Part shown: in pieces, positions 36,590-56,056 of the stretch
How positions within the stretch are numbered: the stretch's first letter is position 1
How the letters are laid out: every line of letters starts with the position of its first letter
NCBI GenBank assembly: GCA_030141605.1
Contig: JAQGDQ010000715.1
Location: 1-64,000 of the forward strand
DNA length: 64,000 nt
Direction: 5' to 3'
Source of the DNA: Tubiluchus corallicola
Taxonomy: Eukaryota; Priapulida; Priapulimorpha; Priapulimorphida; Tubiluchidae
Notes under the pieces: model-generated
What the model saw: only the letters and a program-made list of their open reading frames with translations
Told to the model about the DNA's origin: nothing
The model's database searches: none
Made by a program: the position numbers and the translations under genes

Positions 36590-37018
36590 TGTTAGGTATT
36601 TGTTGTGTTTTGTTTCTTTCGGAAGGCTCGTAGAGAAAACCAGAAAACACGCCGTTAAATATTACTACTTTATTTAATGAGAATTCTATAACACAAGAGT
36701 ATGAAGGAACGTTGAAATGATTACAATAAACGTGAAAATCTGGAAAACGTTTAAGTAATTATACAAGTAAATGCGTAAGTGACGTCCGTGTTAGATCTGC
36801 GTGCTTTGCGTGCGACCCCGTGTCGGCAGCCTGCTTCGCCTTATATAGCGCGCTGTAGAAACTTCCCGAACAAATATTCGAGAACAATCCAGACAGTAAG
36901 GCGGTCATTCCGACGGAACATTCTACGATGTTCCATGCAATTCTAATTGACGCCAGTGATCTCCACAACACTATTGTATCACCACTACACAGTTTTTTCA
37001 CAAAGAGAGACTGTAACA
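36590..37018 (-). mobile_element. LTR-like block with heat-shock elements, TATA box and poly(A) signal
   Basis: On the minus strand it starts TGTTACAGTC and ends ATACCTAACA, so the termini are TGTTA...TAACA. In order on the minus strand come clustered GAA/TTC pentamers (36908-36933 and 36858-36884), TATATAA (36841-36847) and AATAAA (36669-36674). That is the U3-R-U5 layout of a retroviral-type LTR. No flanking duplication, primer-binding site or internal genes were seen. It could instead be a detached heat-shock-type promoter. Confidence 0.5.
36841..36884 (-). promoter_or_regulatory. Heat-shock-element-like array upstream of a TATA box
   Basis: The plus-strand GAAACTTCCCGAA is a perfect three-pentamer HSE (alternating GAA and TTC). 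TTCGAGAA follows seven bases later, and TATATAA reads on the minus strand at 36841-36847. This arrangement is known from hsp70 promoters and would drive transcription leftward. Confidence 0.6.
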
Positions 37019-37069
37019 TAGATTGTAGATTAACGTTTTCATTAAATTAAACGAACTCGCTTGCCTTAC

Positions 37070-37238
37070 CCATGAATCTTGGTTCATACGCATTATAGAC
37101 GAACGGTACATACAGCACGAGTCCACCAAGTATAAAGCCTACGGCAATTAAATATTCAGTCTTTGGTTCATTGATGATGGGTGCAATGACTAGACACGTA
37201 GCTATGATGAGTACAAGGACAGGTATAATTATTGGCAC
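37070..37238 (-). CDS. SLC7-type amino-acid transporter, one internal exon
   Basis: The exon lies between an acceptor (TTTTCAG, ending at 37239) and a donor (CATGG|GTAAGG, last exon base 37070). It encodes VPIIIPVLVLIIATCLVIAP, INEPKTEYLIAVGFILGGLV and LYVPFVYNAYEPRFM. These two hydrophobic helices with a short loop match the last transmembrane segments (11-12) of LAT/SLC7 light-chain exchangers in the plasma membrane. The upstream exons must lie beyond the assembly gap that starts at 37247. No further downstream exon was recognised, so the C-terminus is not accounted for. Confidence 0.72.
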
Positions 37239-37246
37239 CTGAAAAG

Positions 37247-37638
37247 NNNNNNNNNNNNNNNNNNNNNNNNNNNNNNNNNNNNNNNNNNNNNNNNNNNNNN
37301 NNNNNNNNNNNNNNNNNNNNNNNNNNNNNNNNNNNNNNNNNNNNNNNNNNNNNNNNNNNNNNNNNNNNNNNNNNNNNNNNNNNNNNNNNNNNNNNNNNNN
37401 NNNNNNNNNNNNNNNNNNNNNNNNNNNNNNNNNNNNNNNNNNNNNNNNNNNNNNNNNNNNNNNNNNNNNNNNNNNNNNNNNNNNNNNNNNNNNNNNNNNN
37501 NNNNNNNNNNNNNNNNNNNNNNNNNNNNNNNNNNNNNNNNNNNNNNNNNNNNNNNNNNNNNNNNNNNNNNNNNNNNNNNNNNNNNNNNNNNNNNNNNNNN
37601 NNNNNNNNNNNNNNNNNNNNNNNNNNNNNNNNNNNNNN
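37247..37638. other. Assembly gap (392 N)
   Basis: Run of N between the transporter exon and a tetranucleotide repeat. The open frame drawn across it is meaningless. Confidence 1.
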
Positions 37639-37858
<220 letters not shown>

Positions 37859-38982
37859 CTCTTTCTCTTTTATGTTTTTCTCTTTATTGATGTCTGCCTT
37901 TTCATTTGTCATTAAAATTTTATTTATACTAGCACTTTTTCGCGTGACTTTAGCTTTGTTTCAGACCAATTTACTGGGTTTAACATTGAATAAAGTACAA
38001 CTTTGTTACAAATTTATGTCAAGCAAATGCGCATTGTAATTGTCAAGGGGAGCCTGGGGTGAGTCACTTGGCAGCTTCAAAGTCAGAAGTGATTTTCTTA
38101 AATTCTGTCACTCGGTAGCTGAAAGTACGGGTACCTACATGGCAAATTTTTTTTGCTGGAAAATTAAATTAGCGTTTCATTATATGAGATTTAGTAACAA
38201 GTGTCCACAATTTGACGAGGATAAGCTAATCAAAGATAACGTAAAATATTTTACCTGTGATTTTTCTAACTAACATTCTTTTTACTACTATCTACCATCT
38301 AACTACCATTTTGAAATTACCATTTATCTAGATATAACCAAATTAATTTCAAAAGATGATTAAGAGCTGTAAAAAGGACAATGCTACCTTCACCACACTA
38401 ATAAAAATCACAAAAGTTTGGCTTTGAAGTGAAGTGAAAAGTAAGTTTTGTCAGTGGTTCTTTTAGTTGTGGTTATGGACAAAAATTATTGTGAGTGTGT
38501 TTCTCAATGTGACTGCAAGTTTGTCTGACATGTGAATTGAGTTTATTATTACGGAGTGGTTTCACTTGTGACATGTGTTTTGTTATATAATATGTAAAGA
38601 ATGTATTTAAAATATATTATAAGCTTTGGATTTTAATGTATCAACGAAAACTTGTGAGAAGGTAATTTACAATAATAAACAGTTTATTCAGTATGTTTGT
38701 GTTATTTGCAGAAGCTGGCAAATGGCTCCCGTGTATAAGTCTCATTAGAAGTAGAAGTAGAAGATTAACTCAATGAACGACTAACGCAATGGTCATTCCA
38801 ATTGGCTTGTGAGCCGTGGGGTGCAAGAACATATGATATTCTGACATTGGTGTGACCTAAGCGTTACTCTTGCACACTTACGACTTCTGAATTATTTGTA
38901 TAAATCATTCTGCAAGTTAATCAAACTGTCCTTGCATAACATATAACAGTTAAAGGTCAGAACACTCACTTCTCGCCTGGCC
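37859..38982. other. Upstream flank of Kazal gene A
   Basis: The part at about 37905-38050 is homologous to 48860-48990 upstream of gene B (for example TTTAGCTTTGTTT and TACAAATTTATG), so the tandem duplication reaches this far. No gene is seen. Confidence 0.5.
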
Positions 38983-39076
38983 TATATAAGGCAACGCAGA
39001 ACCGGTTGTTTTTGAGGACTTCATCAGTATTAAAGGACCCAAGTATTTTGGAGACAAATTATATTGTACGACAAAG
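38983..39076 (+). promoter_or_regulatory. TATA box and non-coding first exon of Kazal gene A
   Basis: TATATAAG lies at 38983-38990. A transcript start about 25-30 bp later would give a short 5' UTR exon ending at the donor ACAAAG|GTAAGC (39076). The next exon starts at 39811 after TTGTTTTAG. Gene C has the same arrangement at 57679-57761, with the same AGGTCA-type motif upstream. Confidence 0.68.
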
Positions 39077-39678
39077 GTAAGCATTTTACGCATTAAGATG
39101 AAACAAGAAAAAAGGCTTTCATTTTTGCATTTGCTTTTAGTATTGTAATAATATTTGTTATAACTTCTTTGCACAAGTCTTGTTATCTAAATGTCAGAAT
39201 GTCACATCCTTCCGAGCCTGAATAACCTAACCTGGCCCTTTTTTCTCTCATGGCGTAGTAAAAAATGTGAGAACAACAGCAAGAAGAGTCAAAGACAACA
39301 ATGAGAGATTATCTGCTGTTTTATGCCAAAGTACGAAAGCGCCTGGGGCTTAAATAATAGTTTTAGTTTAAATAATATTTTAGTTTAAATAATATTTGAA
39401 GGGAAATAATGTTTGCAAACTTTAGGTTTATAGGAGCAAAAGCTGATACATTTGATCATACACTGATTGGCCAACGGGAAAATTTATGTTACACACTTTT
39501 AACGTAAGAAAATATGTTTGGTCTGTGTTAGTTTCATTGAAAGATGATCAAAAAACTTTGTCTTTTTCTTTTACAATTAGAAGCCAAGAAGAAATGGGAG
39601 TAATATGCGATAGAGTTTGTTTTGGCATGATTTGTTTTTAAGCACCTTCATAACTTAAGCTTCATATTCAGTCTTTTT

Positions 39679-39696
39679 GATGATGACGACGACGAC

Positions 39697-39741
<45 letters not shown>

Positions 39742-39742
39742 A
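39679..39742. repeat. (GAT/GAC)n microsatellite
   Basis: About 20 triplets in the 5' UTR intron of gene A. Gene B has a comparable GAT-rich tract (50660-50757) at the same place. Confidence 0.93.
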
Positions 39743-39841
39743 ATTTCAACGATGATGGATACATCAACAATAAGACGATGATAATGACAAGAATTTAATT
39801 TTTGTTTTAGGATCATAGTTACTGTAGTAGTTGTTATTGCA

Positions 39842-42800
39842 ATGAAGCTCTTACTGATTCTGTTGATGCCTGTTTTCATAGCAGGTCAGCCAGGTAAGTA
39901 AATTCAGATTGTGCTGCGTGCTTTATTGTTTAACCGTCTGAGTGGGGGGGGGAAGCTACCCTTTGCCACTTTTTAAAAAATCCACACTGATGTGATAGTG
40001 GTTTTCGGGCTGAAGTAGAAGCAGGCAGGCGAGTGATATTTAACAGAAAGCCATTCATGTACTTTCTAAGCATCTGGCGGAGCTCATTTCTTGCATTTTT
40101 TGTTTTCATTAGTGATTGTTTTTAGCACATGTATAGATATAAGATTGTAGTCTTTTCTAACAGCGAAGAGACAAAAATACCAGGGAAATATGGAGAGGCT
40201 GTCAAAAACGGCAGCAACTGGTGCACCGTAGAGTATTACATGCGTTCATGGGGTAACCAAGACCTCAGTGATCTACAGCTCTCCATATTTTAACAAATGC
40301 AGCAGATGCGCAGTCTGGTTTTAACTGGCCTGGGGAGTTTTTAGGTGTCCTCAAATACTCACTCTTGCACCATATACTAATTTCCAGCATGGTCTCAAAG
40401 GTTGTAAAACTCTCCACATTTTAATTGAAGTAAAACTCTCCACATTTTAATGAATGCAGATGCACAGTCTGGTTTTGCCTGACCTGTAGAATTTTTTGAT
40501 GGTCTTCGAATAGTCTCATACATCCATGTACTTACTTCCAGTATGGTCTCAAACCCTGAGTCTTTTTTGCAATGGGCGCTGACTAACTACGTAAACTATG
40601 AATATAATTTGGGTGCTTAATAGAAAATAACGTGACATTTTAATTCCACTAGAGTCAAGGTTGTGCAGAAAGCAGTGTCCACGGTCAAGAGATGACTCAC
40701 CTGTGTGCGGACAAAATGACAAGACTTATCCAAATGAATGTCGCCTGAACTGTTTTGGTACGTTATTCAATGCAAAATACTGTAAGTTACTGTATCAGTA
40801 TAACTGATGTAGTTGCCTAAAGTATGCACAATCTTAGTTCAAGTCCCACTTCTAACCATATTTTTCAAGCTTATTAATTAATTTGTTTTACACGCTTTTT
40901 GTTTATAACTGATCAACAGATCTAGAAATGTAATGGTTTATTTGATTGTAGGGGTGGAAAAGAAGTGCGATGGAAACTGTCCTTGTTCTACGTCCTCGCC
41001 AAAGTCATGCAAACAGCAATGTCCACGGTCAAGAGATGACTCACCTGTGTGCGGACAAAATGACAAGACTTATCCAAATGAATGTCGCCTGAACTGTTTT
41101 GGTACGTTATTCAATGCAAAATACTGTAAGTTACTGTATCAGTATAACTGATGTAGTTGCCTAAAGTATGCACAATCTTAGTTCAAGTCCCACTTCTAAT
41201 CATATTTTTCAAGCTTATTAATTAATTTGTTTTACGCGCTTTTTGTTTATAACTGATCAACAGATCTGGAAATGTAATGGTTTATTTAATTGTAGGGGTG
41301 AAAAAGAAGTGCGATGGAAAATGTCCTTGTCCTTCGTCCTCGGCAAAGTCATGCAAACAGCAATGTGCACTTTCAGCAGATGACTCACCTGTGTGTGGCG
41401 AGAATGGCAGGACTTATCCAAATGAATGTTACCTGAACTGTTTTGGTAAGTAAGTTATTTAGAGCAGGGCCGATGCTAGGAAATGCGGAGCACTTGGAAA
41501 ATAGTTAGTGATGGCATTTACCCTACAAAAGCTGAAGATGGATGGTTTAGTACGCCAGTCTCAACCAAAAAGTGTTTAGGGTTTGAAGCTCTACCATTAG
41601 CCACAATGAAATGCAAAAAATTGAAAATCCATATGAAAGTTTTAATGTTTTATTTCAAGACAAGATAATTACTTTACATACTGTTTGTGCATAGGACTTC
41701 TAAAACAAGCTAATTTGGCTTTTTTATCCCAGAAATCTTTCAAAATTGTTTCAAAGTCGATAGTTTTTATATTTTCTATTTGTAATGTCATACATCGCCA
41801 TATTATTTACTTTCTATTATGAAATTATTGGCCATAAATATGTGGGTTAAGGGTTTGAATATCTTCCTCAAATTAGAACAATTAAAATCCAGCCGCGATC
41901 TAAGTAACGTACACAGGTTCGCCAGTTACCATTTTTAAATTATGTAAATGCTGCCGATGAACTGAAATTTCAGAACAAATAAATAAACGATCAGCAAAAT
42001 TACGTTGAAATATGGATATACAAAAAGAGACTGGATAGTTTCACAGTATCAAGAAACTTTATACACACTCGAAACTCATTAATTAATCAATTCACCACAT
42101 AAGGTCCTCGACTCTCTTGGCGTGGGGTCCAGTTTTTAAACAAATCTGTTTAATTGACTTGAAACCGGCCTTGGCTCAATATAAAATATTGAGTCCGTTA
42201 ACAAGATCTTAGTTCGACTCCCATTGCTAGCAATGTTTTCAAGGCTTACCAATTTATTTATTTTGGTTGCATTTTTGCTCTTTATTAATCGACAGGTCAA
42301 GAAATTTGTCTATTATTTATCTGTAGGTGTGACAAAGATGTGCGATAGAAAATGTCCCTGTCCTACATCCTCGCCAGAATCAGATGCATGTACTAAAGAC
42401 TGTTCTGAAGCTGGTGATAGCGTTGGTTGTTATAGATTAATGGGCGCGGGTGTTCCAAGAGAACTGAGATGTGAGCATTACACAAGTGAATGCGAAAGAG
42501 ATGTGTAAGTATAAAAATTGATAGCTGTAGATTTCGGGGTCTTTCTAGCGTTGATACATTGAATCAGATTCTTTTATGGTGGCGCGAAGTGAAAGGTCCC
42601 ACAGTAGTAAAATCATACGTGCTCTGTCATTGGAGCTGCAGGTCATATTTTCTCAATTTGTTCTAAGCAACAACTAACATCAATTTTTCGTTGAGAAAAT
42701 ATGTTTGGAAAACTTTCAAAAAACAACACGCCAGATTAATAGGGCAAAAACCGTTTAATACCTAGCACAATAATGTTCTCAATCTCAACTTGGTGGAATG

Positions 42801-43300
42801 CAAGGTGAACACTACATAATATAATCTGCCAAGTCTATACGTTCACTTTTGATTTGTTTCCTGACTAACCAACGTTTGTCAAATTATTTGTGCTAACGAT
42901 GCAACTTGTGTATAATGCTGCTAGAAGAGCCAAATCTATCAATCAATGATTCTACTAATCTATTATGTTTTTCATTTTTATTTGTTAATTATAAAGCTAC
43001 CAACTTTGTGGTTGTTATTTCACCATGGCTGTTGCAGTTTTTGTAATTGGGCTGCTCATTATTGACTGTCCTTGGCATAAAGCGAGAGGCAGTTGAAAAT
43101 CGAATAATCTTCTCCACTTTTCTTATGCAGCTCGGCATTTTCATGCAAGTATTCAACTCATGATGGTAGGGTCTAATTACTGTAGATTTCTGCAGAGGGC
43201 TTTCTAATTTTTTTCTACATTTAGGGCTGAATGTGAAGCAAAGAAAAAATATCCGAATGCATATATGGTCGAGTGCGCGGGGTGCCCGAAAGGACGCTAA
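39842..43300 (+). CDS. Kazal gene A: secreted protein with tandem Kazal protease-inhibitor domains
   Basis: Coding exons are 39842-39893, 40653-40757, 40952-41101, 41296-41445, 42327-42504 and 43225-43300, 711 nt in total (236 residues). Exon 1 is a signal peptide (MKLLLILLMPVFIAGQP). The next three exons each hold a Kazal unit with the signature PVCGxNxxTYPNEC followed by LNC, and are phase 1 at both ends. The fifth exon and the last one form a longer, more diverged Cys-rich unit (KCPCPTSSPESDACTKDC, then ECERDV and VECAGCPKGR). Kazal domains block serine proteases by a substrate-like loop. The residue two after the preceding Cys (usual P1) would be Arg, Arg and Leu in units 1-3. The frame is intact, and AATAAA signals lie at 43455 and 43640. 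Exact target proteases are unknown. Confidence 0.9.
40653..41445 (+). repeat. Three exon-plus-intron units of 344 bp in Kazal gene A
   Basis: The homologous TGTCC/TGTGC position lies at 40676, 41020 and 41364, an exact 344-bp period twice. The introns between are nearly identical, so amplification is recent or gene conversion is active. Confidence 0.9.
41465..42173. mobile_element. Possible hAT-like insertion in a gene A intron
   Basis: CAGGGCCGATGCTAGG at the left and AAACCGGCCTTGG at the right resemble hAT ends. The matching gene B intron (52951-53157) lacks this segment and is about 680 bp shorter. No target duplication was found, so limits are uncertain. Confidence 0.4.
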
Positions 43301-50773
<7,473 letters not shown>

Positions 50774-51292
50774 GTGTTTGATTACAGTAGAGTCATTGCA
50801 ATGAAGCTTTTACTGATCTTATTGATGCCTGTTTTCATAGCAGCTCAGCCAAGTAAGTAAAAATTAGTAAATTCACTGTGTGCTATACTGTGCAACCATC
50901 TGAGTTGGGAAAATGTTGCCATTTGCCACTTTTTACAAAAAGTCACACAAGCAACTCGTATGCATATAGAGGAGTGAATTTATAAGTGACCATTTTTGGT
51001 TTTTACCGCGTAAATCGAAAGCCCTATGCCTTGAGCTAGTTGCTAGATAGAAAAATAGATAGTGATTGCTTTTTAGCACTTGTACGGATATATATATAAG
51101 CTTGCATTCTTTTCCCGTAACAAAGAGACTTAAATATTTAGGAAATGCCCAGAAGCTCTCACAAACACCGTAGAGTATTGGATGTATTCGTGAGGAGACC
51201 TGCAACCTCTAATATACATCACTGGTGCATACATACATCATATTCTGGTGCATTGTAGAATGCTGAATGCACTAGTTTTTAGGGGAGCAGCC

Positions 51293-51692
51293 TCTAACGT
51301 TCAAGTTTGAACGTTCGAATCGAATACGAACATTCGAATGCAATTCGAACGAGTCTTTTTAGTTAACTCTAAAACTAGACTCGAATAACTCGGCACTTCA
51401 ACCAACCACATACGCTCTTTGGCATTAAAGCATTTTAGGCATCATGAAATTAGCATTATTTAGCTGTAATTTCTGTGTACAATTTTTAAAATAATTATTA
51501 ATATTTTTACTGCAGAACAAAATCGAACAACACGCATGCATGATTTTTGTAAGGCTAATTATTACTGATGGTTTGAAAACTTGTTGGAAAATCTTTCAGT
51601 CTCAATTCGAATTCGAAACACTGGAATGCTGTTCGATTTGAATTCAAAAGTCAGAAATCGATTCGATTCGAATTCGCTTTCTGGTAGAGCAT
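51293..51692. repeat. TTCGAA/GAATTCGA-rich insertion in gene B
   Basis: Two clusters of palindromic motifs (51304-51355 and 51603-51680), such as GTTCGAATCGAATACGAAC and GATTCGATTCGAATTCG, bracket about 250 bp of ordinary AT-rich sequence. The corresponding gene A intron lacks them. It looks like a transposable element with inverted ends, unclassified. Confidence 0.5.
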
Positions 51693-52157
51693 ACTCGCTC
51701 CTACTCGTTATGCACAATATCATGTTACAGCATCAGAATTCTGTGAATTAGCATATGGTAGAGGCGTTTTAAAAACGTACCATTCAATTAATGAAGACAG
51801 CCAAAAGTGATCAGTGAATAACTATAACTCATGATTTTGGTTATAGATTACCTGACAGCAATGGGTATTAGTGAAGCGCTTATATCATGGTTTTCCCTAA
51901 GCAGCCAATTGTTACTGACAGGCCTAATTGAGGTAAAACTCTCCACATTTTAATGAATGCAGATGCACAGTCTGGCTTTGCCTGACCTGTAGAATTTTTT
52001 GGTGGTCTTCGAATAGTCATATTTGCACCATGTACTTACTTCCAGTATGGTCTCAAACCCTGAGTCTTTTTTGCAATGGGCGCTGACTAACTACGTAAAC
52101 TATGAATATAATTTGGGTGCTTAATAGAAAATAACGTGACATTTTTAGCTTCACTAG

Positions 52158-52950
52158 AGTCAAGGTTGTGCGGAAGGCAGTGTCCACGGTCAAGAGATGA
52201 CTCACCTGTGTGCGGACAAAATGACAGGACTTATCCAAATGAATGTCGCCTGAACTGTTTTGGTACGTTATTCAATGCAAAATACTGTAAGTTACTGTAT
52301 CAGTATAATTGATGTAGTTGTCTAAAGTATGCACAATCTTAGTTCAAGTCCCACTTCTAACCATATTTTTCAAGCTTAGTAGTTAATTTGTTTTACACGC
52401 TTTTTGTTTATAACTGATCAACAGATCTGGAAATTTAATGGTTTATTTGATTGTAGAGGTGAAAAAGAAGTGCGATGGAAAATGTCCTTGTTCTACGCCC
52501 GGACTATTTTCATGCTGGGAGAAATGTGCTTTTTCAGCAGATGACTCACCCGTATGCGGACAAAATGGCAAGACTTATCCAAATGAATGTCACCTGAACT
52601 GTATTGGTACGTTATTCAATGCAAAATACTGTAAGTTACTGTATCAGTATAACTGATGTAGTTGTCTAAAGTATGCACATCTTAGTTCAAGTCCCACTTC
52701 TAACCATATTTTTCAAGCTTACTAATTAATTTGTTTTACATGCTTTTTGTTTACAATTGATCGACAGACCTAGAAATTTATTGGCTTACTTGACTGTAGA
52801 GGTGAAAAAAAAGTGCGACGGAAGATGTCCTTGTCCCTAGGTCCCGACCAAAGTCATGCTGGGAGCAATGTCCACGTTCAGCAGAAGACTCACCTGTATG
52901 CGGACGGAATGAGTTGACTTACCCAAATGAATGTCTGCTAAACTGTAATG
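52158..52950 (+). repeat. Three exon-plus-intron units of 344 bp in Kazal gene B
   Basis: The homologous TGT position lies at 52181, 52525 and 52869, again exactly 344 bp apart, the same period as in gene A. Confidence 0.88.
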
Positions 52951-54720
52951 GTACGTAAGTTATTGAACGCAAAATATTGGCAGACATGTATCAGTTTAAC
53001 TGAAAAGCAGGTACCTAAGTGAAACGAAGTAGACAAGATCTTGGTTCAACTCCAAGTGCTAGGAAAATTTTCCAGACTAATCAATTTATTTGTTTTACAT
53101 GCATTTTTACCTTTGCCTGGTCAACAGGTCAAAAATTTATTAGTTTGTTTCTTGTAGGTGTGAGAAAGGAGTGTGATGGAAAATGTCCCTGTCCCACAGA
53201 ATCCCCAGAATCAGATCCTTGTATGAAAGACTGCTCTGAAGCTGGAGATGTTCCAATTTGTGGTTGGTGTTCCAAGAGATAAGAGATGTACGATTTATCA
53301 AAATGAGTGCGAAAGAGACGTGTAAGTACGACAGCATAAAGCTGTACATTTAGTGTCTTTTTACTGATAACACATTGAATCAGTTTCTTTTGTGGCGGCA
53401 CCAAACGATAACCCCCACGGGATAAAAATCATACGAGGTCTAATATTCTGGTTTCAGAACGTACCATAAGGATTCCATGACTTACAATGTCCACATGTCC
53501 CAAGCAAGGTGACTATGTACTGATAAACATTTCGTTAAAAAGCCAGTCTTGGAAAACATTCAAAAACGAACACGCCAAAATTGTTGGGGAAAGAAGAGTT
53601 TAATAATTGTCAACATAATGTTCTCCATCATAACTTAGAGAAATGTAAGAAGACATAACACAAACAGGTATGCTGTAGGTTTATTTCTAGATTGGTTTCC
53701 TGACCTCTGTTCAGCAAAAAAGAGTTACGCAAAGATACTGCCATAAAAACGTAAAGGCATCCAGTTGATGATTCTGTTTATAGGCATTTCCACAGTTAGA
53801 ATGACATTACCCTAAAATTTCAATTTGTTTTTTCCATAATTTTTGTGTTTGACTTAGTAAAAGACACATTGAAGTTTCGGGGAAAAGTATTTGTCAGGGT
53901 ATATGGTTAGTTTTAGATACTGAATTCGCACTTTGGAATGAGCGTACTTTCATGCTATATTTCATTGGCAAAATCTGTATAATTGACAGATAATGCCAAC
54001 ATAGCTGCATTTTCCCACGCTCTACAAGCCATGTAAAGTTACTAACCGAAAAGTGAATTTATTTAACTTCTGAGAAAATAAAATCTCCACATTATTTCGA
54101 ATTTTATTTACATTAGTTCTTATTTACATTGTCTCTTGACAAAAGTTTTAAAGATTTGTCACAATTTTGTAAGTCAGGATTATCACTGGAAAAACCTTAA
54201 CGTACTAACCGTAACGTTACTAACCATGATTTTCATCTCTAATTTTCAGACAAAGTTATAATGAGTAAAGATATTTGGCTTGAATATTGCCCTTAATGCT
54301 AGAAGTGATGAAGAGGTGTTAATACCTTTGAGGCTTATTACATTTTACGAAACTTTTTATTCAAATATGCGCATTAATTTCTCATGTACGTTTTTTGTAA
54401 CATTACTAACCAACATTAGCTTTCTTCTTTATTATTCCATGAAATGAAAAGTTAATTATAAAAGTACGAGCTTTGTGGTTATTGAGTGGCAAAATGCGAC
54501 AAGTAGCGGAGAAAAACAAACTTCTGCATTTCGGAGATTTCGAGCCAACGTCCAACACTCACGATCAACACTCACCTATTCCTTGTCCTGTTAATAGTAA
54601 CAATGTCTGATTTGTGGCATTTCTCTTTTTTGTACATTTAGGGCTGAATGTAAAGCAAAGAGAACGTATCGAAAGGTCTCTATGCTCAACTGTTCGAAGT
54701 GCCCGAAACAGGACCAGTAA

Positions 54721-55422
54721 CATTTCTTAAAGATGAAAGATCGTTAATCCTATCAACTTTTACGGTGATTTTTTTCTCTTGTGTTTTATTTTTATTGTAG
54801 GTGTACCGCAACGTAAATATGTATCTACTAGACAGCAAATTTAATGTAAAATCGGCATAGAATCAGATCAGTTTCAAATCAAAACTAACAACTGATGCCT
54901 GAACTGACAAGCAAGTCGTGGGTTAAGTAAGGCATTAAATTATTTGTATTACTAACTCAGTTAACAGTTGATATGGAGACTGGGTTTTATTCTATGCTCG
55001 TTAATCAAGTATTGCATGTATGACATTTGTTTGGTTGAATTACTTAGTATTGTACTAAGGGTTAAGTCATCTGGGAATAAATGTATTAATCAAATGAGAA
55101 TAAATGTTCACTTTTTTGTGTTCAATAGAATTTGATGCTTGAGAGACATATGATATCATAATTACTAGCAATATGTTAAATAATAAGCATGCTAAAATGA
55201 AAGAAGAAAGTGAGAAAATTACAAAAAAAACGAAAGCGAGTTTCTTTAAAAAAAACCTCAGTTCAATAAAGAAAGTGGAAATCTTAAAGAGATACTTGAC
55301 ATTAGAAAAACAGCAAATATGAATTTTTTCATCAAATTATTATCCTGTATCTTGTACTGCACTTACACACTGCTGTACAAAACATTTGATGGAAATAATG
55401 TAGATAATGATACTGAAGGTCT

Positions 55423-55423
<1 letters not shown>
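54721..55423. other. Kazal gene B 3' flank
   Basis: Homologous to the gene A 3' flank and including GGGAATAAATG near 55072, a possible poly(A) signal. Confidence 0.5.
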
Positions 55424-55468
<45 letters not shown>

Positions 55469-55522
55469 AATGACGATAGATTTCGGTGATGATGATGACG
55501 GCGACGACGACGACGATGATTA
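55424..55522. repeat. (GAT)n / (GAC)n microsatellite
   Basis: About 15 GAT triplets, then mixed GAT and GAC. Same position relative to gene B as the tract at 43974 has to gene A. Confidence 0.92.
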
Positions 55523-55624
55523 TGATGTTGGCAACTAATAACAGTTGTCTCCACTATTTTATACAGTCTAGAACTCTAGAAAGTTCGTTCCAGCACTTAA
55601 TAGCAAAGGCTAACTTTATTTCGT

Positions 55625-56013
55625 GAGTTATCAATAAAACAAAAAGTTAACATGCTAACCACAAGTTATTTATATAACAAATAATCAATTTAGCATAGTA
55701 ACCGTGAGTAGACAACAAAACAATAAATTTAACATGTTAACCAGTAGTTATCAATAAAACAATATATTTGGGTGTTAAACATAAGTTATAAAAAACAAAA
55801 AAATTAGCGTGTTAACAAAGAGTTATCAATTAAACAATAAATTTAACATGATAATCAAGAGTTATCAATAAAACAATAAATTTAGCGTGATAATCAAGAG
55901 TTATCAATAAAACAATCAATTTAGCATGAAACCCATGACTTATCAATAAAACAATAAATTTAGCGTGATAGCCACGAGTTACCAATAAAACAATAAATTT
56001 AGCATGATAACAA
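55625..56013. repeat. About ten copies of a 39-bp minisatellite
   Basis: The unit is AGTTATCAATAAAACAATAA plus ATTTAGCGTGATAATCAAG with substitutions. The last four or five copies are the most regular. Confidence 0.85.
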
Positions 56014-56056
56014 TAATTTTGGCTTATTTAGCACGTTACCTGGATAGACATACCAT

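Larger units (their letters stand above)
50801..54720 (+). pseudogene. Kazal gene B: paralogue of gene A with two frameshifts
   Basis: Exon equivalents are 50801-50852 (signal peptide MKLLLILLMPVFIAAQP), 52158-52262, 52457-52606, 52800-52950, 53158-53321 and 54642-54720. All keep GT-AG borders. The exon at 52800 is 151 nt against 150 in its siblings, with an in-frame TAG right after CDGRCPCP, although its PVCGRNELTYPNEC part is well kept in the shifted frame. The exon at 53158 has one extra base near 53267, giving a stop at 53281. The usual P1 positions are Arg, Phe and (broken unit) Arg. Skipping the exon at 52800 would keep phase, but the second frameshift would still remove the last domain. 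It may be a pseudogene, a shorter protein, or carry sequencing errors. Confidence 0.75.

Noticed and set aside
52839-52950. Use of the internal CCCTAG as an alternative acceptor to rescue the Kazal B exon
   Set aside because: Splicing there would leave one base before the Kazal frame, whereas the upstream phase needs two, so the frame would not be restored.
53129-53404. Minus-strand frames of 91 and 69 residues
   Set aside because: They are antisense shadows of the Kazal B exon at 53158-53321.
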